Shown here in pieces: positions 1 through 10,787 of a stretch of DNA of 64,000 nucleotides (the first letter of the stretch is position 1; the number at the start of each line of letters is the position of its first letter). This DNA is from Neofusicoccum parvum (Eukaryota > Ascomycota > Dothideomycetes > Botryosphaeriales > Botryosphaeriaceae). The translations under genes and the position numbers were made by a program. The stretch lies in NCBI GenBank assembly GCA_020912385.1, contig CP087206.1, forward strand, positions 1,240,001 to 1,304,000. Reading direction: 5' to 3'. The notes under the pieces are model-generated. The model worked only from the letters and a program-made list of their open reading frames with translations. It made no database searches and was not told the origin of the DNA.

Positions 1-894
1 AGCTTTGGCGCGGATGTGAGTCTGTGGCGAGCCAAGGAAGACGAAGGCTGGCGGCTCGACCTGGGCGAGCTCCAGGAGCTGATCCGGCCAAATACTAAGC
101 TCATCATCATCAAGTCCGTCCCATCTTCCCCCACCCACCTCTAACCCACCGCCACTAAACTCTCCTCTAGCAACCCGCAAAACCCTACCGGCGCCACGAT
201 CCCCTACGCCACCCTCTCCGGACTCGTCGCCATCGCCCGCGCCCACTCCATCTTCATCCACAGCGACGAAGTCTACCACCCCCTCTTCCACACCCCTACT
301 CCCGCCTCCCCCAACCGCACCCCCTCCATCCTCTCCTTCCCCTACCCCAACATCCTCGCCACCGGCTCCATGTCCAAAGCCTTCAGCCTTGCCGGCATCC
401 GCCTGGGCTGGATCGCGTCGCCCTCGGCCGCCACCATCGCCGCCTGCGCATCCACCCGCGACTACACCACCATCAGCGTGTCGCAGCTGGACGACGCCGT
501 CGCGACCTTCGCCCTCGCCCCGGCCACCGTGCCCGCCTTGCTCGCTCGCAACGTCGCGCTGGCTCGTGAAAACCTCGTGGTGCTAGCCACCTTCGTCGAC
601 GAATTTAAGGAGGGGTGTCGCTGGGCGGGCCCGCCCGCAGCGGGAACGACGGCGTTTGTGCAGTTCATGGGGCCGGGCGGGAGGCCCGTGAACGACGTGG
701 CGTTTTGCGAAGGGCTACTGGCGAAGGAGGGCGTGCTGGTGGCGCCGGGGAGTGCGTGTTTCGGGGAGGGCGTGGATTTCAAGGGGTACGTGAGGATTGG
801 GTACGTGCAGGAGCGGGAGGTGATGGTGGAGGGGTTGGAGGCGCTGAGGCGGTTCATGCGGGAGGGGTTTGGAGACGTGCCGTTGGCGGCGTGA
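1..894 (+). CDS. Class I/II PLP-dependent aminotransferase, 3' part
   Basis: The gene enters from the left edge already in frame (frame 1), so the N terminus is missing. An intron at 114-170 joins 1-113 to 171-894 and restores the class I/II aminotransferase core motif NNPQNPTGA across the junction. Downstream are SDEVYHPLF, which carries the conserved Asp and Tyr that contact the cofactor, and SMSKAFSLAGIRLGW, whose Lys should form the Schiff base with pyridoxal phosphate. The C-terminal small domain ends with an Arg-containing stretch (GYVRIGYVQE) that usually binds the substrate carboxylate. About 279 codons are visible. The family is secure, but the amino donor cannot be told from this part. 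The stop lies only 13 bp from the stop of the convergent regulator gene, so the two 3' ends must overlap as transcripts. Confidence 0.93.
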
Positions 895-907
895 GCGTGC
901 GCGATGC

Positions 908-2458
908 TTAGAATAGAACGAGATCGAGGCCGGAGCGCTGGAGGTAGACGTCCCACCGTAGGGCGGCACCGGACGACCAGTATGCGAGCATGACTTCCCG
1001 TGCACGGGTGTAGTTGCCCATTCCGCGTGTTTGCATGTGGTGCATGCGGGTTTGGATGGCGTCTCTTTCGGCCGGGTCGTCGGTTTCGCAGCCGGCGCTG
1101 AAGATGGGCCATAGAACGAGGATGTTGGCGGTTGAGGATGGGTGGATGCTGCCTACTGCGTCGAGAATGTGAGATATTTCTTCCCTGACTTTGGGATGGT
1201 GTTTGGGCAGGAGTTGGACGCGGCGGTGGAGGTGTAGTAGAGCGGCGTGTACGAATGCCCGATGAGTACTTTGCAGTTCCTCCGCCGCGAGGCCAATCTC
1301 GTGATTCTCCGAGGTACCCTCCGGAGCAATGCAGTGCTCAAGTGACAGGATCTTCGTCTCAATCTCCTCCGCCTCCTCTAAAATCTTCCTCTCAGCATCT
1401 TTCTGCAACCACAACGCACCATCCCGCCCCTCAACATCCCCAAGCACCATCTCCTGCCTCAACCTCGCCAACCTCCCAATCCTCGCCAGCACCGGCATCA
1501 GCTCCAACGAATACCCACAAAACCCATCCACGTACCCCTGAGCACCCCTCTCCCCGAGCGCCCAATACCTCCCGTCCGACACCACGCCCTCCCTCAACCC
1601 CGACACCCCAGCCGACGTATCCAGCGTGGCGAACCACCTCACCAAGAACCCGGCCAACGGATCCGCGCGCCCGCCGCCCCGCACGAACACGTCCAGCAGG
1701 CCCCTCACGCCGGCCAGGTGGACGCGCCACCGGCGCAGGTGGCCGTCGCACACGTCGTTAGTGCACAGCGCCATGGCGGCCATGGCGGTGTCGGCGCGAC
1801 GCAGGCTCGCCGGATCGGCCACGGCGGCGCGCAGGCCCGCCACGGCGCGCGTGCTGAGGGCCAGCACCGCGCGCGCCGTCGCCGGCGACGCGTCGCGCAG
1901 CAGCCGAGCGCGGTGGCTGGCGGCCGCGGCGAGCAGCGCGTGCAGGAGGGGCGCTGACGACGACGACGAGGAGGAGGAGGAGAGCGCCGTCGCGACGAGC
2001 CGCTGCTTGAAGGCTGGGGGCGCGAGCGGGAAGAGGACCGGCGCGGTTTGCGTGCCGAAGTGGTGGATGAGGAGGCGGGAGGAGGGCGTGGTGAGGGCCG
2101 GGGAAGAGTTGAGGGCGAGCTGCTGGGGGAGGCGTGGGGAGCAGGGGTCGGTGTGGGTTAAGGCTGCTTGGGGGCTTCGGTGCTGTGTGCCGTGTTGAGG
2201 TGTTGGGGCCTGTGGTTTCCCCGGCGGTTGGATGCTGGTGGTGCTGATGACGATAAATTTGGGCTCGTACTTGCATTCCTTGGGATAGCGGGTGCAGCGC
2301 GAACAGACAGGCTTCTTCAGATCGCACTGCGTGGCTCGGTCAACAATTGAGATTTAGCTCTCGCTACGGTAGAGCGGCCTCACTCTGGCTTTCTTTCTCT
2401 TGCACTCTGAGCAGCCGTCACGCCTTCTGCGCGGACGGCCTGACGCGGTGCTGTTCAT
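908..2458 (-). CDS. Zn(II)2Cys6 fungal transcription factor
   Basis: Two exons, 2384-2458 and 908-2326, separated by a 57-bp intron (2327-2383), encode about 497 residues. The splice rebuilds a perfect binuclear zinc cluster at residues 16-43: GCSECKRKKAR from exon 1 joined to CDLKKPVCSRCTRYPKEC from exon 2, with spacing C-x2-C-x6-C-x6-C-x2-C-x6-C. A basic patch (RPRRRRDG) precedes it. A low-complexity linker with an eight-serine run near residue 150 leads to a C-terminal helical domain of the Fungal_trans_2 type, ending in the typical motif around LVLWPIFSAGCE. It should bind CGG-containing sites in the nucleus. Its target is unknown. The convergent aminotransferase is a candidate only by proximity. 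The start is the first ATG upstream of the zinc cluster. Confidence 0.88.
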
Positions 2459-3206
2459 CTCTGCTTTCGAGACTAGGTTGCCTGTTATCCCGACTCAATC
2501 AAAGCCTAAGTTGCGAGGTCAAGTGGGAGGCCGGCTGGATGTTCCCTGGTGGAAACCCTCACGACGCCGGATCGGAGTAAGACGCCGCAGCGCGCTGTCG
2601 ACGGCAAATCTGCGGAGCTTCGGGAAGCGCCTTACGAGGTCGGTTCGAATAGTATTGCAACACGTGGGCAGTTGAAGTATTCATCCAGACGGGATTGGCA
2701 TTCCTCTCACTGCACATTTGGGTCGGGATGAATGCTTCAGCTGCCCACGTGTTGCAATACTATCCGAACCGACCTCGTAGGCATGCGGAGGGGCGAGCAC
2801 GTGAGGAGAAGAACAGATCTGTGGCTGTGAGAATATCAGCTCGTATGGCCGTGTTGCAAAAGGATGGTATAAACTGTCCAACACCTAAAGTCGAGCGCTT
2901 TCTCGCCGGCCAACCGAGACGCTCCGCTACATCCGCCGCCTCCCTTCGAATTCCTGCCACCAACTATGATGCATTCTCGATCTACAAAGAACGATCATAT
3001 CCATATATTCCCCATTCGACCTTGCTTGTCAGCAGAGGCCCCCGCAGAAATGCTTACACTCATGTCAAGAAAAAACCAGACCCAAGAGCGCCAAAATAAG
3101 GAATACTGAACCCCCAAGGCATCGTCGCAGGCCTTTTTTGTGTAGCGATACCGATCCCAAAGACATGACACACTCCAAACCAACCACCGGGGCAGAAAGA
3201 TATAGT
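2459..3206. other. Intergenic spacer, 748 bp
   Basis: This holds the promoter side of the zinc-cluster gene and the 3' side of the TMA46-like gene. Apart from the inverted-repeat element at 2633-2779, I see no gene here. Confidence 0.6.
2633..2779. mobile_element. MITE-like inverted-repeat element, full copy A
   Basis: A 143-bp near-perfect palindrome (2635-2777) flanked by TA on both sides (2633-2634 and 2778-2779). Each arm is about 55-60 bp, starts CGAGGTCGGTTC and contains the family core (GGGCAG, then TTGAAG, then CATCC). The centre is a short unpaired segment. There is no coding capacity. TA flanks and long terminal inverted repeats are what a non-autonomous Tc1/mariner-type element would leave. 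It is about 96% identical to the copy at 51084-51230 (6 mismatches over 143 positions by eye). Confidence 0.8.
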
Positions 3207-4336
3207 TCAGTAGACTGGGGTTGCTGTCCCGCCGTTGAGTTCTTGCAACCGTTCTTCTTCCTTGGCCTGGCGTGCAGCCTCGGTTTCTCTCCGCAGAGCC
3301 TCGAGGTTCCACGGGTCGTCGTCGTCTCCCTCGTCTTCGTTTTCGCTGTCCTGCCAGTCGCCCTTCTCGAACAGCGCACGGCCGGTGGCTTCCTTGAGCT
3401 TCTTCGCCTCTTCCTCGGCCGCCTTCTTGTCCATGCGCTCCTTCTTCCACTTGGCAAACGTCTCCTCGGTGACGGGCGTGCCAGGGCCGGTGAGCTTGTG
3501 GCGCTCCGACTCGAGGAAGTCCTCGAGCGTGAGCGTATTCAGCGGCGACTTGTCCATCAGCGCCTTCTCGGCGAGGCGCTGCTCCTTGGTCTTGATGACG
3601 AAGCCGGGCGGCAGGGCGTGCCTGTACATGCACTTGTCGCCGCCGTTGGGGCACGTCCAGAACCAGCCATACTTCTGGTTCTCGATGGCCTCAATGAAGA
3701 ACTTGCACACCTTGTCTGTCGTCGTCCGCGGGTTGCCGTGCTTCGACGTCACGACGTTACGCAGCTTCTCCTCGTCCCAGGTGGACATGTCGTCCTTCTT
3801 CTTCTCATCTTCCTCTCCCTCCTCTCCCTCACGCGTGTCTGCATACAGCGACTTCTTCTGTGCCTTGCGCTCGATCGACAGGTCGTGCGAGAACTTACAC
3901 TTCTTCCCTGCAAATAAACGCAAAAAAATCCTCACGTTAGCCAGCAGAACCACACCTCGCCACTCAGCATCGATGCACGCGCAGCGAGGCAACCACTCAG
4001 AAACTCACCTTTGTCGCAGTGGCCCTTCTTGAAAAACTGGCACACGACCGTCTTCGGATCCACGCCGAACGGCACCTTCTGGACCTGCACGGGCTTGAAC
4101 AGCTCGGCGGCCTCCTTGCGGGCCTGCTCGGCGGCCTTCTTCTCGGCCTCGCGCGCCGCCTTCTCGGCCTCCTTCTTCTTCTGCTCCGGCGTCTTGGACG
4201 ACGACGAGGCCTGCTGGATCTGCTTGATCTGGCGCTGCGCGGCGCCGCCCTTCTTGTTCTTCATGCCGAACGTCTTGTCGACCGCGACCTTGGAGGCCTT
4301 GCCGGCGGCGTACTTGTCCTGCTTCTTGGGAGGCAT
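3207..4336 (-). CDS. TMA46: CCCH zinc-finger translation factor, TMA46/ZC3H15 family
   Basis: Exons 4009-4336 and 3207-3907, with a 101-bp intron, give 342 residues. The intron splits the first CCCH finger, and splicing restores CQFFKKGHCDKGKKCKFSH (C-x7-C-x5-C-x3-H). A second finger follows (CKFFIEAI... CPNGGDKCMYRH). The N terminus is lysine-rich (MPPKKQDKYAAGK) and the C-terminal part is acidic, matching the DFRP (DRG-family-regulatory) region of yeast Tma46 and human ZC3H15. Family members partner with the Rbg1/DRG1 GTPase on translating ribosomes in the cytoplasm. It is divergent from OST4, sharing a 651-bp promoter region. Confidence 0.93.
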
Positions 4337-4987
4337 GGTGGCGGCGGGGGTGGGTGGTGGTGCCCAAGTATCTCAATTGAGGGTGCGCGGACGGGTGCGC
4401 GACCGAGGACCGGTGCTCGGGGTGGGCGACGGGGAGGCGGGTGGGGGAAACGGCCCAGAGAGCGTGGGTGAAGTTGGAGGATGGGACGGAGGACGGAGCG
4501 GTGCTGATGGCGGAGTCGAGGGTCGGTGGAGGGAAGCTGCCTGAGGTGCAGGGTGCGCTCCAGGGCAAAGGCAAAGATTCACACACAATGACGGAGGCAA
4601 GCTGATTTGGTGGGGGCACACAGCCAGCTAGGCCCGCTGCGGAATAACCCGACCCGCCGAACGAAAGTGCGCGGCCGGAAATCGTGGCCGTCCGTCTGGG
4701 CCGCGCTTACGACTGCGCGCGACAAGGGTTGCCGCGCGCGCTGCTGGCTGGCTGGCCCGGAGCTTCGACAAGTGAACAGATACATCAATTGCCCCATCCC
4801 GCCGCACCGCCCGCCCTCGCCGCACCGTGCCGCCGTGCTTTACTCCGTACGCTCCCTGCACTCTCTGCTCAGCTTGCGCATCCCAATTGACCGAAATTAT
4901 TGCAGTTCCCGAAGACCCCCAGTCTCATCGTTGCAACAAGCATCCCCGGACGCGCAATCGGCCACCACCACTGCCACTACCGCAACC
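4337..4987. promoter_or_regulatory. Shared promoter region of TMA46-like gene and OST4
   Basis: Bidirectional spacer between two divergently transcribed genes. An open frame continues upstream of the OST4 start in the same phase, but its translation is low-complexity and unlike OST4, so I read it as 5' UTR. No other gene was found. Confidence 0.5.
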
Positions 4988-5161
4988 ATGATCACCGACA
5001 CGCAGCTCTACACGCTCGCCATCTTCCTCGGCAGCGCCGCCATGCTCATGATCGTCCTCTACCATTTCCTCGAGGTCAACGCCAAGGACGGGGAGCCGCT
5101 GTCCAAGGACCGCAAGGCCGACGCCATTCCCGCTGCTCCCGCCGGCAAGGCGAGGAGCTAG
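4988..5161 (+). CDS. OST4: Oligosaccharyltransferase subunit Ost4
   Basis: A 57-residue microprotein without introns. It begins MITDTQLYTLAIFLGSAAM, which matches the Ost4 pattern: a very short lumenal N terminus, a single transmembrane helix (about residues 8-28) and a short polar cytosolic tail. Ost4 stabilises the Stt3-Ost3/6 subcomplex of the ER N-glycosylation enzyme. I chose the ATG at 4988 because the frame stays open far upstream but only the part from this Met resembles the family, and its length is typical of filamentous fungal Ost4. Confidence 0.93.
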   Translation: MITDTQLYTLAIFLGSAAMLMIVLYHFLEVNAKDGEPLSKDRKADAIPAAPAGKARS

Positions 5162-5657
5162 GTCAATCGCTCGACCGGAAAGTGCCATGGCGAGGGTTCG
5201 ATGATACGATTGGAGGCAATACTGCAGAAAGACATGGGCGGTGTCGCAGAGTGAGCAGGATTGGCGGATGTCGTGAGGGTAGCACTCAGGGCTGGGTGAA
5301 CAATGAGAGCATCTTGGATGGTGGACCGCGTGTCGTTCGGTGTGGAGGATCCCGACCGTACGGCAGCTGAGGATACCAAGTGGGCACACTTATTGCATGG
5401 CGTTGGTGGAAGATAACTCAAGGTTCTCGAGCAGAACTGCAAAAATGCTTCTTGTTATTAATTATGTCTCTTGGGAGGTTCCCAATCCGCACCCTCCTCC
5501 GGAAAGGAACCCATCGGTCCCGACTTCCCCGAACCACCCCTCAGAAAGCGAAAATGGTATCTTTTGCACCAGTGAAGAAGAGTGGCCCGGCAAATGAACT
5601 TTTTGTCCCTTCCGTAAACTCCAACCTGCCCATTCCCGTTGAGATTGCTAGAAACAA
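5162..5657. other. 3' intergenic spacer
   Basis: This lies between the stops of OST4 and the convergent AT-hook gene and presumably carries both 3' UTRs. I see no gene or repeat. Confidence 0.5.
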
Positions 5658-8600
5658 TCAATCGCTATCCGTTACAACCTCCTCGAAGTCCTCGTCGTCG
5701 ATGAACCCCAATCTCCTCTTCTCGTTCGCTAGGCGCGCACCGCCGCGATCGATGCCTGGGCCGACCATCCTCTTCTTCTTCTCGACTTCTGCTTGGGCCT
5801 CTTTAGCTTTCTGCTCGTCTGTCTTCAGCTTTGGCCTACCCGGACCCCTCTGAGCCTTAGCAGTAGCTGCGGCAGCGGCGGCCTTCTCAATCACCTCCTG
5901 CGAAGGCGCTGCAATCAGAGGCGTGACTCTTCGTCCGGTCCGGTTGTCTGATAGATACGCCTCACTTGCCGAGTCATGGGACTCTGCTTCCACATTAGTG
6001 AGGATTACCTTCGAGAGCGTTGCGCAGAAACAAGCAACTAACCCGACAAGCCGCCGACATGGCCATCCCCAAGCTCCCACGACTTAGGTCCAAGGTGCGC
6101 AAATTCGACATGATCCTTGAAGTCTTCCTCATCTCTGAAACCGTTCGGTTTGCCGGTGCGCGGATCAATGGACCGCTCATTCTCTTGACAATCGTTCCAG
6201 AAGCACGGCCACCTCTTGTGTGAATTCTGACTGCGGTGGAACTTGAAGACGTGCTTCCTCAGCGTCTCCATGTTGTGGAGTTGAGCAGCACAGCCCTCCC
6301 ACTGACAATTGAATACGCTGTACGACGCAGGACCACTCCTGCTCGGTGCAGCGCTGGGCGAGCGAGAGCTGATCACGACCACACCATTAGATGTCAGGGA
6401 AGTACGTAGGCCGCTCTGGCGCGATGCGCTTGGACGTGATGCTGAAGTGGGCTGAGGTGACAGGCCAGCGGCCCGAGCCTGGGCTTCCTTAGAATGGATT
6501 GACTTCCGCCACCCCACGGGCCTGCCCTTCTTCTTGGGTAAAGGAGTTCCATCGGGTCCAAGTTGTACAGTCCGAAAGGCCGAGTAGCCGATAGGCTGGA
6601 GTCCGTCACTTCCTGCAGGCATTGGTGAAGATCCTTTGACGGGTGTTCCGATGGTTGATGAGAAAGCGCGTTCGCGTTCGCGGTCGCGAGGTGACGGGGT
6701 GGCACGTGCGTCACGTGTGTCCCCGGCGCCTGCCGCGCCGAATCTCTGTTTCGGTGGCCGTCCTCTTCGCTTCGGCGTCGACAGAGACCCAGGAGAAGGA
6801 ATCGAGGGCGAAGCTATGGGGTACGGCGACATGCTTGCCAGGGTGACCTTAGCAGAATCTAGAGGCATGGGTTTGGGAGCAGGCGGTGGGCGTGGACGAG
6901 GTTGTTCATTCAGAGCCTCATCTTCCTCGTCGTCCGCATCGTCCTCAATCTCTATGAGTGTGGCCTTGAGCGCCTCTGCAGGTGGGTCACCGGGATCGAT
7001 CAAGTCCCATCTCAATGTACTCAAGTCAGATGTATTGTCGACTTTCTTGAAACTTTCCTTCAAAATTTCCAGATGTCCGTTCAGTGGCCGCATTTCGGGA
7101 TGCTTGCCTGTCGCCAGTAGGATGTCTCGCGCAATAGTTTTGACCTCGTAGTTCGAGCGACGTAGGGCATGTTTGCGATTCAGAGGCTGTGCCACGTCCA
7201 TGTTCTTCGTCCTGTCGTCAGCATGAGCCATAGTTGGAAGTTGGAAGCTGCTTTGTAGTGGCTGGCGTGGGTCGAAAACTGAGTCTGGTGGTGCGGCCCA
7301 GGCAGGCGCGATGTCGTTATTAAAACCGGCTTGCTTCTTGACAGGCGGTTCTTCGTCATCCGAAAGCTGTGTCAGGTCGACAATTTCATTAAAGTTGCGC
7401 TTTCTGGCGGCGTTCGCCTTTGTGGCTGGCTTTGAGCTGTCCTCTCTTTGCGATGAGCCCTGTCTGCTTCCAGAATTGTGCCTGTCATTTCGGGCGTACT
7501 GCATCGGAGCGACAGGAACTTGTGGAGGTGGCGTTGGTATGGCGCGATACATAGAATTTGGTGTGCCGCCTGGCGGAGGAACAAAGTACGGGCTTCGAAA
7601 CTGGGTCTGCTCGGGCGGGGGGTATGGCTGAGCACCTCGCAGATGCTCGCCTACAGTGCTTAGGCGACTGGCCTGATAATTCGAATGGGCGATGACTTGC
7701 GTACTTTGCAGACCTAACAAGAAGAATGTCAGTATACGGCGAATGTGGTTTTCGTTGGGTAGACCTACCAGCTTGACCTGATCCTTCTACCGCAGCTGCA
7801 GCTGGAAGTTGCTAGTGGAATATAAGCATGGACCTAAAATCCATATCTCAATCAGAATTCCACTTACAGTGCCTCCGTTGATCTGCCCAGGTGGAGGAGG
7901 TGGAGCTTGTGGTTTGCTTTTCATATCTGGGACCGCTGAGAGTAACGCTCTTGCGAATGCGGCGCGCTCTAGCTTCATGCCGTTTGATTCTAGCCAGCTA
8001 CACAGCTCGATATATTTCGGGTTTCGATTCAGCAGGTCGCGGATCTCTTGGGGTGATATTTGCTTGTCGTAGTTTTCAGGAACCCCACTGAGCCAATCCG
8101 CAGCAGCTTTTGATATTTGATCAATCTTATCGTGGGGCCATGCAGTCGTCCCGGATGGCGGAGCACGTTTGGGCGGTTTGCGGCCTGTGGTGACCAGTTG
8201 CTGTTGCGTTTGTTGAATTTGCTGTTGAGGTTGATGATGCTGTGGTTGTTGTATCGGTGCTTGCGGAGGGGCTACTGTCGGAGTAGCTGGGGCATGTGCA
8301 TTCGAAGACGGCCTCGGCTGAGCCGACGGTGCTTTCCTTCGAGTAGCTGTGCTATTAGTTTTCTGTGCCGAAGGCCTCGGAGATTGGACAGCTTGTTGCG
8401 GAGCGGTTTGATTTGGGTTATCATTGGCCTGCCTCTCTTCTTCCCAGATTTTGGCAAGAAGTGCAGGGTCTTGGCTATTAAGCTCCCTCATCTGAGCCAT
8501 CAATGCTCTCATCCTTGCCTCAACTTCCTGAGGCGTATTTTGTGCAGAGGCAGAGGCAGACGAGTTCGCAGCGGCTACAGCTTTGGATATCTTCGACTTT

Positions 8601-9712
8601 GTGTTAGCTTTCTTTTGGCGTCGTTCCTGAGCCTTTTGCGCCTGCTGCGCTGCTTCTGCCTCTTTCCTCCTTTCATCTTCTTGTCTTTGCTGTTCCAATT
8701 TCTGTTCTTCTTCTGTCTTCCTGCGCTCTTCCGCCAGACGTGCCTCTTCTGCTTTGCGCGCCTCTTCAGCTTTACGTGCCTCTTCAACTTTACGTGCCTC
8801 TTCAGCTTCCCGCTGTGCCTTTTCGCGCTCGAGTCTTTCCCGCTCTGCTTGAGCTCGCTCTTCCAGTGCTTTGGCAGCACGGGCGGCCTCACGCTTCCTC
8901 TGAATTTCCGGCCATGGGTCATAAACTTGCATTGGATCGACTGTCTCGAAATTACGGGACCCAGATGTGTCTGCGTGTGTATGGTGTTGCCCGCTCCATT
9001 GATACGCCGAAGAGGTTGCCATCGTCTGCGTCGGCTTTGTCGTGTTCGTTACGGCGCGGGATGGGTCCGATGCCTGCGTGGTTTGCTGCATTTTCTGCGC
9101 GGTTCGATACGCGTCCGAAACTTGTGGCGGCGTCATCGTTCGTTGTTGAGAGTTAGACGACTGTGCACCTGAAGCTTGATAACCTGTCTTTGGGATGGGT
9201 AATCCCAAATGGTTAAGCTGGCGAGATTTTGAGGCAGGGGACCTTTGGTTGCTCCTTCCTGCGAGCGAATTTACACTTTTGGGGCGTTGTTGCTGCTGAC
9301 CGTAGCTAGGGTAGGAGTTGTTGGTGTACGAGCCATCCTTCGACTGAGCTGCAGGAACTGCTTGATTCGCTGCGGCAGCTTGCGTGCTGGCGCGCTGAAC
9401 CGAATCGTGAAGTCCGGATGCATATGCTAAATTTTCCAAATCTGAAGAAGCAGAATTCCGGGCAGTCCCGCCAGCTCCTGAGCTCGCGCCATAGCTCGTG
9501 GACCCGTATGAGTAATCCGACAGGTTATACGACGATCCGGAGGGAGCATAAGCTTGGGTCGGGTACGACTGGAAAGACTGTGACACGGGCTGGTTCTGCG
9601 AGGCATATTGGGAAGCAGCGCCTGTCGAAGCGGGTCTCTGTGTCGGATAGTTCGAGTATTGCTGTTGCTGTGATTGGTGGCTCGGCGCGCCATAGTAATT
9701 TTGGTGAGCCAT
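5658..9712 (-). CDS. Large coiled-coil, C2H2 and AT-hook nuclear protein
   Basis: Four exons (7868-9712, 7769-7811, 6043-7713, 5658-5983) with introns of 56, 55 and 59 bp keep phase throughout and give about 1,294 residues. Order of parts: a Gln/Ser/Tyr-rich N terminus (MAHQNYYGAPSHQSQQ...); a highly charged Glu/Lys/Arg coiled coil near residues 270-375 with KAEEAR-type repeats; a disordered Pro/Gln region; an AT-hook near 945 (KRRGRPPKQ) and another near 1026 (KKKGRPVGW); a C2H2-like finger near 1100 (CQWEGCAAQLHNMETLRKH); and a third GRP motif near 1230 (RGPGRPKLK). This suggests chromatin or AT-rich DNA binding in the nucleus; no function is known to me. The frame stays open to an upstream ATG at 9826, adding 38 residues. 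I prefer 9712 because the sequence before it reads like 5' UTR. The last intron (GTTAGT donor) is the least certain junction. Confidence 0.82.
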
Positions 9713-10182
9713 ATCAGGTATCGCTGGCGGTGTAGGGCGGACCGCACGTGAAGGGACACCTGTCAGTGAGAAATCACGTCCAGACGGCAGCGGCGGAGAG
9801 GTGAACGGAGGCGCGAGCCGTGGCAATCATAGCGCAGGCGCGGTCACGAGGGAAAATGAAGGCGGGAGTGAGCCGGATCCTGGCGCAGCGCGTCGCGCGA
9901 TGGGTGAGATGGTCCGGGACACGCGGCGAAGGGCGGCAGACGCAGACGCTCCCGGGGCGACGCGTGCAGGCGGATGCGCTTAAGGTTCGCGTTCTTTGGA
10001 GTTTCCAATGCGGCCGGCGTCGCGCCGGGGATGCCAAGACCCGCGGGTTGTCGGCGATTCGGGAAAACTAGCTTCCGTTCGTCAATCTCTCGCCCACAAC
10101 GTTTTTGCCCGTGGACCTTGCTTGCAGGACGACGAGACGACGACGTTACCCCCCAACCTCGACAACACACACCACCGCCGCG
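9713..10182. promoter_or_regulatory. Divergent promoter, AT-hook gene and RPL26
   Basis: A 470-bp spacer between divergent starts. Just before the RPL26 ATG it is pyrimidine- and CA-rich, as is common at fungal ribosomal-protein genes. No other feature was recognised. Confidence 0.45.
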
Positions 10183-10787
10183 ATGACCAAGGTTCAGAAC
10201 TGTACGCCGCTCCGCGCCGATAGAAATTGCTTTCGTGGCACGCCGCTAATCTGAGCGCGATGCAGCTATCGCCTCTTCGCGGAGGAAGTCGCGCAAGGCG
10301 CACTTCAGCGCCCCTTCCAGCGTGCGCAGGAACATCATGAGCGCCCCTCTCTCCAAGGAGCTTCGCGAGAAGTACAACGTACGACTTTCCCCCGCCCAGC
10401 CTCTCCGAAATCGAGCGATTGGCGAACAAAACCACGTTATCCGGCAGCGCCCCGAAGCGTCAAAAGACAATAGCATATGTGCAGGCGCTGACAAGTGTCT
10501 GCGAGCAGGTCCGCTCCATCCCCGTCCGCAAGGATGACGAGGTCATGGTCACCCGTGGCTCCAACAAGGGCCGCGAGGGCAAGATCACCTCCGTCTACCG
10601 CCTTAAGTACGTCATCCACGTCGAGCGCGTCGCCCGCGAGAAGTCCAACGGCCAGTCCGTCCCGCTCGGCATTGCTCCCTCGAAGGTCGTCGTCACCAAG
10701 CTCAAGCTCGACAAGGACCGGGAGAACATTCTTGAGAGGATAAGCAAGGGCCGTGAGGCTGCCAAGGCCAAGACCACCAAGGCGTAA
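10183..10787 (+). CDS. RPL26: 60S ribosomal protein L26 (uL24)
   Basis: Three exons, 10183-10201, 10266-10378 and 10509-10787, encode 136 residues, the usual length. The tiny first exon gives MTKVQN plus one base. Splicing over a 64-bp intron continues [19 protein letters not shown], the conserved L26 N terminus. The second intron (130 bp) splits EKYN from [12 protein letters not shown]. The KOW motif region ([15 protein letters not shown]) is intact. The protein binds 25S rRNA near the exit tunnel. A reading that starts inside intron 2 would lack the conserved N terminus and is rejected. Confidence 0.97.

Noticed and set aside
2633..2779. Reading the perfect palindrome as a transcription terminator or CRISPR-like repeat
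   Set aside because: It recurs as a TA-flanked dispersed family in a fungal genome and has no spacer array; a transposable-element remnant explains it better.
8117..9172. 351-codon plus-strand frame opposite the AT-hook gene
   Set aside because: It is the complement of the Glu/Lys coiled-coil region, giving Leu/Phe/Cys-rich nonsense; the minus strand holds the real gene.
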